A stretch of DNA of 20,101 nt from NCBI GenBank assembly GCA_938042265.1, contig CALIRN010000262.1:1-20101 (forward strand), read 5' to 3'. How positions within the stretch are numbered: position 1 is the stretch's first letter; every line of letters begins with the position of its first letter. Positions 15,037 through 20,101 of this stretch are shown one piece after another. This DNA is from an uncultured Eubacteriaceae bacterium (lineage in GTDB: Bacteria; Bacillota; Clostridia; Lachnospirales; CAG-274). Both the position numbers and the translations under genes were made by a program. The notes under the pieces are model-generated. The model was not told the DNA's origin, searched no databases, and saw nothing but the letters and a program-made list of their open reading frames with translations.

Positions 15037-16459
15037 AGATTACACCTCCTAAGTCAATACCTTTTTCCTTTGCATAATTAATAGCTTCCGCCATATCGTC
15101 AATAACCGTCTTGTAGTCCTGTCCGTTTTCGGCTGCAATTTGCTTAAATGTCTTTTGGCAGGTTTCAATGGCAATCCTGTTAGCGTTTGCCTCTTTGTAT
15201 GGGTCAATCCACTTTTTAGGAGCTTTAACCCACGTATGCTCAAGGTATTCCGCCTTGTTATCCCAAAAGTCATTTACCTCTATAGCCCCTGCAATATAAC
15301 AGGATATAACAAAGGTTTCATAAACCTCATCAAGCAGCTCAATAAGCAGCTCGCACTCCTCCGCATACGTCATTTCATCCTCAATTATCGCCTGGCGTGC
15401 AGAGGAATAATTGGTATCTGACATATCCCTGCTTGTTGCCTCATAGCTTATACCCTGCCCTGCACCCATAAGCCTTTGCTGCAGCTTTATGTAGCTTGTG
15501 GCGTCTGTAGCCTGTCCCGATGGATTTACAACCTGTATTTCATCACCTGCATTAAGCTCCCTAATCATACCGGGCGCTATTGTTTTGCCGTGGTATGTGT
15601 GCTGCAGATTATTTGCCGTATTTCTGCCCATATTTGGGTTTACCTTTTTTATAAATACTGCAAGGCAAGCGGCAATTCGCTCCTTTACGGATACCGCTGT
15701 CATAAACTCGTTTGTATCCCTTATTCGTGTAATCGTAGGAGACATGTCGGGCATTTCCCTTACCTGTGAGGGTCTGCGCTTGCTGAAATAAAATATAATA
15801 TTTTTAGCGTCAATCCATACAGGCTCTGTTGCCGTTATTCCGTCAATATCATACTGCCTTATAAAATAGCCCGCAGGACGGTTATAGGAGTTATATTCAA
15901 TTCCGCCTACAACCCTATTGCCGCTGTATCTCGGCATACTTTGGCATATATCCAGTTCATCAACCTCAAATATCTGCAGCTGAAACGGTATAAAGCCCTG
16001 TTCGGTGTACCGCTTTGCAATCAATATACCGCCGTCGACCTTTTTACGCTGTACACACATTCTTATAATCTGACTGAAGGACTGAGTGCCTGTAACATCA
16101 CAATTTTGCTTTTTGCACCAGCGCTTCCACAGTGCTTCAAGCTCATTGTTAAGGCTTTCATTATTCGTCTTTGCCTGTAGGTGATAACCTCCGCCCACAA
16201 CATTACGCTTAAAGGCCGATATTACAGCGTTCATCATATCCGAATTACGCTCTAAATCCCTTGCCCTTGCCCGTACCGTATCCCTGCTGTAACGGTCTGT
16301 TATTTCAGCCGATTCATTAAAAACGCGCCAGTTATTATTCACCCTGTCAAAGTGCCCTGCGTCATAAGCGTTCATAGCTCTCCAGCCACGTCTTTCAGCT
16401 CCCCATTTTGGGGATATAAATTCAATTATTCTATCCAGAGGATTTAAGTTATTTTCCAT
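14993..16459 (-). CDS. Phage portal protein (lambda gpB family)
   Basis: A 488-residue lambda-type portal protein. The N-terminal part has NAYDAGHFDRVNNNWRVF and then RDTVRARARDLERNSDMMNAVISAFKRNVVGGGYHLQ, the family signature. RRPSQVREMPDMSPTITRIRDTNEF lies near residues 230-255. APGMIRELNAGDEIQVVNP and DMSDTNYSSARQAIIEDEM near residues 295-365 are conserved too. A dodecamer of this protein forms the DNA gateway at one capsid vertex and binds the large terminase. The ATG follows CAGGTGA. It lies 4 bases after the gpW-like gene, and the protease gene starts inside its end. Confidence 0.93.
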   Translation of the reverse strand: MENNLNPLDRIIEFISPKWGAERRGWRAMNAYDAGHFDRVNNNWRVFNESAEITDRYSRDTVRARARDLERNSDMMNAVISAFKRNVVGGGYHLQAKTNNESLNNELEALWKRWCKKQNCDVTGTQSFSQIIRMCVQRKKVDGGILIAKRYTEQGFIPFQLQIFEVDELDICQSMPRYSGNRVVGGIEYNSYNRPAGYFIRQYDIDGITATEPVWIDAKNIIFYFSKRRPSQVREMPDMSPTITRIRDTNEFMTAVSVKERIAACLAVFIKKVNPNMGRNTANNLQHTYHGKTIAPGMIRELNAGDEIQVVNPSGQATDATSYIKLQQRLMGAGQGISYEATSRDMSDTNYSSARQAIIEDEMTYAEECELLIELLDEVYETFVISCYIAGAIEVNDFWDNKAEYLEHTWVKAPKKWIDPYKEANANRIAIETCQKTFKQIAAENGQDYKTVIDDMAEAINYAKEKGIDLGGVIFDGKSDIEQKNELD

Positions 16460-16463
16460 ATAG

Positions 16464-16688
16464 TCACCTGCCCGAAAATATTGCTACATAGGTATTATCC
16501 ATAAGACAGTTACTTTCATCTGCTGCAATCTGTGCCTCAAGCTCACTTCTCATTGTTTTAAGAAGCCCAAGGTCTGCCCTTGTAAGCTGTCTTGTACCAA
16601 TCTTATAGCTTTGTCCGCCTACAAGCACAGCGCATATAGCATTATTTACCTCTGTCAGCATTTGCTGTGGCGTATATTTATTTTCCAT
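16464..16688 (-). CDS. gpW-like head-tail joining protein (or DUF6148)
   Basis: A 74-residue protein, MENKYTPQQMLTEVNNAIC then GGQSYKIGTRQLTRADLGLL then a helix to the end. Size, fold pattern (helix, hairpin with GQSYKIGTRxLTRADL, helix) and the TerL-W-portal order match lambda gpW and the related DUF6148 group; I cannot tell which is closer. gpW occupies the portal exit and is needed for DNA retention. The ATG at 16688 follows CGGGGTGATTGCTT; a TTG two codons upstream is too near the ribosome site. The leader is important as a model for the AUA-start gene at 12316. Confidence 0.7.
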   Translation of the reverse strand: MENKYTPQQMLTEVNNAICAVLVGGQSYKIGTRQLTRADLGLLKTMRSELEAQIAADESNCLMDNTYVAIFSGR

Positions 16689-16694
16689 AAGCAA

Positions 16695-18524
16695 TCACCC
16701 CGAAATCCAGTTTTCATTCTTTTCAATCCAGTTTTCCTCTGGTGAGGTTTCTACCGGTTTATGTTCATTAACATTACTATCTGTTATCTGTAAATGCAGA
16801 GTTCTTACTCCAAGCATATCAGCAGCCGCCATAGAGTAAACCTCACAGTCAAGATAGTGGTTATCTGCTCTGGTAGTTTTAACCACCCATACCTGCTCGG
16901 TCTTTTTGCCATTTTTTCTGTTTACCTTATGTTCTGCCGTTACCTGCTCGGCATACTCTCTGTCACAGTCCTTGTATACCATCCAAGAGCCTGTGCCGTT
17001 TTTCTTTCGCATACGGCCTGCAATCATATCCTTGTACTTTCCTGTGTCAACAAGTATAAGGTTCATACCATAAGCTCTACTGCCTGTTTTGTTTATTTTA
17101 CTTATCTTATAATGTGAGAGCATATTGCCCGATGAACCTTTTACAGGTAAAGCCCAATCAGAACAATCGGAACAAAAATCATATACCCTGTCAGTATCAT
17201 TACCTGAATCTATAAGGGCAAGGTCTACAACCATTCCACTGCCGTCTTGCCTTAGATATTCAAGGTTCATCACATTTTCAATTTCTGCAAAGGAAAGTGC
17301 CTGTCCATGTGCTATATTCTGGCTTGTAAGGTAATCACCCCAGGCGCGTATTGTCCAGTACAAACAATTTTCCTGTACATCAACACCACCTGTCAATAGC
17401 TTAGCCCAATCAGGCACAATCGCCTGTTCAATATCCGTCTGCCTTTCCATTACAAGGTCAGCGCTTGTTTTAAGCTTAGTATCTTCCCATGGTTCAGCAA
17501 GCCAACTGTTCACAAAGTTCTGAAATCTGTCCGGGTCATCCTTTGTATATAAAAACTCCCTTGCAATGTCGGCAAATCTCACAAAGGGCGAATACAGCGT
17601 ATTCATCCAGTAAGCAACCACCTTTGTGTACTTAGTATTCTGTTTTACTACCTGCCACCTTCCCATTTTAAGCATTTGTGACTTTTCGTGGTCATTTATA
17701 AGGCAACCACACTCCTGACACACGTACACAGCACATTCTGCTCTGTCGGTATAGGATAAGCCCTCCTCCTTTTCAGGAAATTTTATCTGGCTGAATTTCA
17801 GCTCTATATACTCTCCACAATGCACACAGGGTACAAAGTAATGCTTTTCAATATCGGCATCCTCCTTTGCTTTCCAAATATGCCCTGTTTTCAAGGTAGG
17901 TGTGCTTGTCATAAATATTTTTTTGTTGTGAAAGGTCTTTGTTCTCTCCTTTGCAAGGCTTATCGGGTCCGCCTCTTTTTTACTTGCCCCTGGGTACTTA
18001 TCCACCTCATCAAGAAACAAGTATTTTATAGGCTTACTAGCAAGCCTTGACGGAGAATTTGAACCCTCAAGACATAAATACATACCGTCAAATTGTAGCT
18101 CATATCTGTCAGATTCATTCTTTTTATACCTTTGCAAAAGAGGCTGTGCCGATAATATCATCGGTTCAAGCCTGTTCTCCGATACATTCTTAGCAAGTGC
18201 CTCTGTAGGGTATACAATCATCGCAGGTGACGGGTCTTGCTGTATAACATAACCCACCATATTATGCAATGCTTCTGTACCACCCACCTGTGTAGGTTTT
18301 ACAAATATTATTTCCTCTGTTTCGTAATTGTTCAGCTCATCCATTATATCAACAAGGTATGGTGTCTGAGCATTACGCCAGTGACCTGGTATAGCTGCTG
18401 TCTTGCTGTCAAGCACTCTGTATTTTTCAGCCCATTGTGACACCGTTAATTGTTCAGGTGGCTTTAAAAACTGTAAAGCTTTTTTCTGGTATTCGGTAAC
18501 TTTGTACTTTCTAACCCTAGCCAA
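16695..18524 (-). CDS. Terminase large subunit (GpA family)
   Basis: A DNA-packaging motor of the lambda gpA type, 609 residues from the TTG at 18524. The ATPase domain has a Walker A-like KPTQVGGTEAL at about residues 76-86 and a Walker B LFLDEVDKY at about 169-177. A CxxC pair at about 233/236 and another at 269/272 may bind zinc (CVHCG, CQECG). The nuclease domain shows GGVDVQE near 379-385, IDSGND near 438-443 and ADNHYLDCEVY near 553-563, supplying acidic metal ligands. Other possible starts are GTG 18533 and GTG 18548; TTG 18524 is preferred for the AGGTGG spacing and overlaps TerS by 8 bases. The GpA type suggests cos-type packaging. Confidence 0.92.
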   Translation of the reverse strand: MARVRKYKVTEYQKKALQFLKPPEQLTVSQWAEKYRVLDSKTAAIPGHWRNAQTPYLVDIMDELNNYETEEIIFVKPTQVGGTEALHNMVGYVIQQDPSPAMIVYPTEALAKNVSENRLEPMILSAQPLLQRYKKNESDRYELQFDGMYLCLEGSNSPSRLASKPIKYLFLDEVDKYPGASKKEADPISLAKERTKTFHNKKIFMTSTPTLKTGHIWKAKEDADIEKHYFVPCVHCGEYIELKFSQIKFPEKEEGLSYTDRAECAVYVCQECGCLINDHEKSQMLKMGRWQVVKQNTKYTKVVAYWMNTLYSPFVRFADIAREFLYTKDDPDRFQNFVNSWLAEPWEDTKLKTSADLVMERQTDIEQAIVPDWAKLLTGGVDVQENCLYWTIRAWGDYLTSQNIAHGQALSFAEIENVMNLEYLRQDGSGMVVDLALIDSGNDTDRVYDFCSDCSDWALPVKGSSGNMLSHYKISKINKTGSRAYGMNLILVDTGKYKDMIAGRMRKKNGTGSWMVYKDCDREYAEQVTAEHKVNRKNGKKTEQVWVVKTTRADNHYLDCEVYSMAAADMLGVRTLHLQITDSNVNEHKPVETSPEENWIEKNENWISG

Positions 18525-19116
18525 TAGCCCCACCTGTTTCCGTATCACTCACGCCTGCAACCACAAATCCATTAAGCATAGATACTATTTCGTCATTAAG
18601 GTCCTTTTCAATCGCCCTGACCTCTATAGGGTCAAGGCTGCCTCTAATTCTGCCTGCTAGCCTGCTAGGTATCGACAAGCAAAACTTTTTAAATACAATA
18701 AAAAAATTGATATAGTCAAGCTCCACTGTTTCAAGGTCTATATATCTGCCAATAGCAATATCTTTTTTTATGCCATGCAGTTCTCCCTGTGTTTCTTTAA
18801 GAGCAATTTCCGCTTCAAGCTTCTGCTCCTTAAGTTTATTCATTCTGTCAGAGCCATCTTTGCCATTTGCCTTATCTGATAGATATGTTGTATACCTCTT
18901 TATAGTGTCAATCAGCAAATACCGCCTTGTTTTTCTGCCGTTTACCGTTACATCAGCAGTTGGCAGCACACCTTCTTGCGTAAGCTGTTGTATGCGCCTT
19001 ACGCTGAGGTTGAAAATCCCGGCAATTACCTCAACACGACAGGGAATGTCAATGCTGTTAGTTTTGGCATTAACAGCAGCAATCAAATCCTGCTTTACAT
19101 CCTCATCATTACGCAT
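18517..19116 (-). CDS. Terminase small subunit (Nu1-like)
   Basis: A 199-residue small terminase. Residues 28-52 (VIAGIFNLSVRRIQQLTQEGVLP) form the winged helix-turn-helix of the lambda Nu1 family. A charged coiled-coil segment follows (NKLKEQKLEAEIALKETQGELHG), then a C-terminal helical part with LSIPSRLAGRIRG. Nu1 proteins bind the packaging site and guide TerL. Of three starts (GTG 19134, ATG 19122, ATG 19116) the last has GGGGAGGA 6 bases upstream; the others lie within or before that site. It is the first gene after promoter-like repeat copy 2 and the first of the late operon. Confidence 0.85.
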   Translation of the reverse strand: MRNDEDVKQDLIAAVNAKTNSIDIPCRVEVIAGIFNLSVRRIQQLTQEGVLPTADVTVNGRKTRRYLLIDTIKRYTTYLSDKANGKDGSDRMNKLKEQKLEAEIALKETQGELHGIKKDIAIGRYIDLETVELDYINFFIVFKKFCLSIPSRLAGRIRGSLDPIEVRAIEKDLNDEIVSMLNGFVVAGVSDTETGGAIG

Positions 19117-19146
19117 TAACATTCCTCCCCTCACGCACTTCCGTTT

Positions 19147-19214
19147 TTATTAATATTATAACATTTAAAAAAGTATTATTTCGTACTATTTGCTATTAAA
19201 AACTATTAACTTTC
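19147..19214 (-). repeat. Late-promoter-like 68-bp repeat, copy 2 (before TerS)
   Basis: Copy 2 of the repeat at 7404-7471, in the same leftward orientation, 67 of 68 bases identical. The extended -10 is TGT-TATAAT (-10 at 19155-19160), giving a start around 19148 and a leader of about 30 bases before the TerS ribosome site and ATG 19116. Upstream AATAG units and an AGTA/TACT dyad are the same as in copy 1, and the -35 position (19178-19183) is not consensus. It should drive the packaging, head and early tail genes. Repeat identity stops at 19214, where a TTTCG-TAA-CGAAA dyad (19211-19223) begins that copy 1 lacks. Confidence 0.72.
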
Positions 19215-19246
19215 GTAACGAAACCCACAAAAATTTTTTACCCCTA

Positions 19247-19300
19247 TCGGAAGAAGAATCGCGCCTCGTTCGCCCCGCACGCCCCCTGCCCCTTCGGAAG
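19247..19300. other. GC-rich patch, candidate cos / terminase site
   Basis: An isolated GC-rich island (about 32 of 42 bases G or C at 19256-19297) inside otherwise AT-rich DNA, about 130-180 bases upstream of TerS. It is flanked by two TCGGAAG direct repeats (19247-19253 and 19294-19300), the second inside a CTTCGGAAG palindrome. lambda-type TerL/portal phages have cos next to the TerS gene, so this is the natural candidate. No overhang can be assigned from sequence alone. Confidence 0.35.
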
Positions 19301-19458
19301 TACCTTGACGGAAACAGGTCAGAGCACCACACTACAATAACATAATAAAAAGTGTCAAGCCCTTAGCTCAACGCAAAAAAATAAAGCCTTAAAAATTGGC
19401 TTAAATACTTATATTTTGGCATATTCAAAAAATTTTTTTAAAATTACAAAAAAAGCCC

Positions 19459-19487
19459 TTGACATTTGGTCGACCATATGTTATTAT
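19459..19487 (+). promoter_or_regulatory. Strong sigma-70 promoter with palindromic operator in the spacer
   Basis: TTGACA (19459-19464), 17 bases, TATTAT (19482-19487) preceded by TGT: an extended -10 promoter reading right. The spacer contains the perfect 10-bp palindrome TGGTCGACCA at 19467-19476 (AT/AT continues it beyond one unmatched pair). A dimeric repressor bound there would block polymerase. The TGGT/ACCA ends resemble GntR-type operators, but the regulator is not identified. Confidence 0.8.
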
Positions 19488-19551
19488 ATAGTTACAGCAA
19501 GGGACAACATCCGAGCAAGTAAGACGGCAAGTGTCAGAAAGGAGAATAAAT

Positions 19552-19707
19552 ATGGTTGATATGGGAATGACAGATAAACAATTTAACGGCTTTGTAAGAT
19601 TTGTTTTAGATGACATCAACGAAGTTCTTGAAACCCTTGCAGATTGCAAGGAAAAAGAAAAGCTTGAAAAAGTTGCCGCAAATCTTCAGAAAACATTAGA
19701 AGATTAA
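19552..19707 (+). CDS. Unknown 51-residue helical protein
   Basis: An acidic, largely helical protein of 51 residues: MVDMGMTDKQFNGFVRFVLD at the start, then DINEVLETLADCKEKEKLEK and a short end with LQKTLED. I recall similar small proteins (T-D-K-Q-F/Y near the N-terminus) from Firmicute mobile elements, but none with a known function. The ATG follows AAAGGAG (19538-19544) by 7 bases, and the operator-bearing promoter lies about 60 bases upstream, so the gene is probably repressed or induced by a DNA-binding regulator. Its stop codon overlaps the U-tract of the leftward small-RNA terminator. No + strand terminator follows, so transcription may continue into the RHH-like gene. Confidence 0.7.
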   Translation: MVDMGMTDKQFNGFVRFVLDDINEVLETLADCKEKEKLEKVAANLQKTLED

Positions 19708-19734
19708 AAAAAGCCCTGCTTAAATAAGCAAGGC
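19706..19734 (-). terminator. Rho-independent terminator of the antisense RNA
   Basis: The leftward RNA has arms 19725-19734 (GCCTTGCTTA) and 19713-19722 (TAAGCAGGGC), pairing with one U-G, then UUUUUUU (19712-19706). Rightward, that position is a C-A mismatch and no U-run follows, so the terminator works leftward only. Confidence 0.85.
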
Positions 19735-19782
19735 AACCAAAAACACAAATTCGGGTGGTACTTGCCACCACCCCCTATTTGC
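19706..19782 (-). ncRNA. Candidate antisense small RNA, about 77 nt
   Basis: Reading left there is a complete small transcription unit: promoter (19789-19817), start near 19782, a hairpin with 7 perfect pairs (arms 19767-19773 and 19753-19759, 7-base loop GGCAAGT), then a terminator. No ORF fits. The RNA is antisense to the end of the 51-residue gene and the leader of the RHH-like gene, so it may control their expression. I do not recognise it as a named RNA family. Confidence 0.6.
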
Positions 19783-19788
19783 AAAATT

Positions 19789-19817
19789 ATTATATCATAT
19801 AAAAAGGCAAGAGTAAA
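19789..19817 (-). promoter_or_regulatory. Promoter of the antisense RNA
   Basis: Minus strand: TTTACT (19812-19817; 4 of 6 to TTGACA), 17 bases, TATAAT (19789-19794) with TGA directly before it, an extended -10. It is the best leftward promoter in this region. Confidence 0.7.
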
Positions 19818-19830
19818 GGAGGAATTTTTT

Positions 19831-20013
19831 ATAAATACCTCAAAAAAAATGGGTAGACCAACAACAAACCCACGCACTAAAAAAATAGGGTTTAGAATGT
19901 CAAAAAATGAGATTGACGATATTCAAAAATGTGCAGATGTTTTGCAATGCAATAGAGTTGATGCCGTTGTTGAGGGCATCAAAGTATTAAAAAAAGAACT
20001 GAAAATTGATTAA
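19831..20013 (+). CDS. Ribbon-helix-helix (CopG-like) protein; apparent AUA start
   Basis: A small basic protein with a ribbon-helix-helix pattern: MGRPTTNPRTKKIGFRMSKN, where KKIGFRMS is the DNA-contacting strand, then helices EIDDIQKCADVLQ and RVDAVVEGIKVLKKEL. The perfect ribosome site AAAGGAGG (19815-19822) lies 27 bases before the ATG at 19849, too far. At a spacing of 8 bases is ATA (19831), giving 60 residues (I/M-N-T-S-K-K-M-G-R-P). If only AUG works, the protein has 54 residues from 19849. It could be a repressor of nearby promoters or an antitoxin-like factor; no toxin partner is visible. It lies downstream of the 51-residue gene, with the antisense RNA between them. Confidence 0.65.
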   Translation: MNTSKKMGRPTTNPRTKKIGFRMSKNEIDDIQKCADVLQCNRVDAVVEGIKVLKKELKID

Positions 20014-20028
20014 AAAAACGGAATGTTC

Positions 20029-20042
20029 GCCCCTACCGGGGC
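20029..20042. other. Short GC hairpin GCCCC-TACC-GGGGC
   Basis: Five GC pairs with a 4-base loop, directly after the RHH-like gene. There is no U-run to the right, and on the minus strand the U-run lies about 10 bases away, so it is a poor terminator. The flanking AATGTTCGCCCCTAC resembles half of palindromic intergenic repeats I recall from Clostridia. Confidence 0.35.
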
Positions 20043-20053
20043 AATCCCAAAGT

Positions 20054-20101
20054 TTGTGTAAACCTCTAAACTGATGTATAATAAAAATAATCAGTTTGGA
20101 G
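20054..20101 (+). promoter_or_regulatory. Rightward promoter inside a 12-bp inverted repeat; window ends
   Basis: A TATAAT (20077-20082) with a weak -35 (TTGTGT, 20054-20059). Inverted arms 20064-20075 (CTCTAAACTGAT) and 20090-20101 (ATCAGTTTGGAG) match at 11 of 12 positions and enclose the -10. The final GGAG is probably the ribosome site of a gene starting just outside. It may be an operator or the 5' end of an insertion element. Confidence 0.5.

Noticed and set aside
19330..19358. Leftward promoter with TTGACA at 19353-19358
   Set aside because: No acceptable -10 at 16-18 bases; the best TATTGT is only 13 bases away.
19378..19404. Leftward terminator AAGCC/GGCTT with a U-run
   Set aside because: The stem is only five pairs with a large AT loop; too weak to call.
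19753..19773. Hairpin as a CRISPR or inverted-repeat mobile element
   Set aside because: Single occurrence, no spacers or target repeats; it fits within the leftward small RNA.
19762..19830. TTG start at 19762 for the RHH-like protein
   Set aside because: The added residues (PPPPICKII) look non-coding, overlap the small-RNA promoter, and lie before the ribosome site.

Overview
This window is the structural (late) module of a contractile-tailed, P2/Mu-like phage, almost certainly a prophage in a low-GC Firmicute, probably a Clostridia-class gut anaerobe. The evidence is strong AAAGGAGG/GGGGTGA ribosome sites, ATA/TTA-rich codon use, AT-rich spacers and Gram-positive style protein variants. 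No integrase, att site, tRNA or host gene lies inside the window, so the prophage boundary cannot be placed.

From about 19.2 kb leftward to base 1, all phage genes read on the minus strand in packaging-to-tail order. Packaging and head: TerS (18517-19116), TerL (16695-18524), gpW-like connector (16464-16688), lambda-B type portal (14993-16459), S78 prohead protease (14434-15036), major capsid protein (12919-14430), DUF2190-type cement protein (12572-12901). Connector and neck: a small hypothetical (12331-12558), a head-tail protein that seems to start at AUA (11999-12316), minor tail protein Z (11358-11999), a probable tail terminator (10780-11358), an unknown (10468-10743). Tail: sheath (9019-10464), tube (8484-9002), chaperone gpE and its -1 frameshift extension E' (7937-8466), tape measure (4064-7372), gpX (3862-4071), hub gpD (2850-3857), spike/baseplate V (2554-2850), gpU (2111-2557), gp25/W (1810-2130), J (699-1823) and I (1-706, cut by the left edge). 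Most neighbours overlap or are separated by a few bases, so this is one tightly packed late operon.

The packing is broken once. Between E' and the tape measure sits a cassette (about 7404-7926): an RNA hairpin that can hide a ribosome site, a 91-residue two-helix membrane protein, a leftward terminator, and then a 68-bp element that is a 67/68 copy of the sequence just upstream of TerS (19147-19214). The repeat has an extended -10 (TGTTATAAT or TGTTATTAT) and AATAG iterons but no good -35. I read it as a phage late promoter present twice: once for packaging, head and early tail genes, and again to restart transcription of tape measure and baseplate genes after the inserted cassette terminates it.

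Right of TerS is a control region. It holds a short GC-rich patch (candidate cos), then rightward genes: a strong promoter with a perfect 10-bp palindrome in its spacer drives a 51-residue protein, followed by a ribbon-helix-helix-like protein. Between those two genes the minus strand carries a complete small-RNA unit (extended -10 promoter, 7-bp hairpin, terminator with seven U; about 77 nt) antisense to their junction. The last 90 bases hold a GC hairpin and another promoter inside a 12-bp inverted repeat, probably the 5' end of a further rightward gene or an insertion element.

Main points for a second look: the duplicated late promoter and moron cassette; the antisense RNA unit; two genes whose best start is AUA; the T TTT TTG frameshift; and the protease and capsid genes being in one frame, divided by a single UAA.
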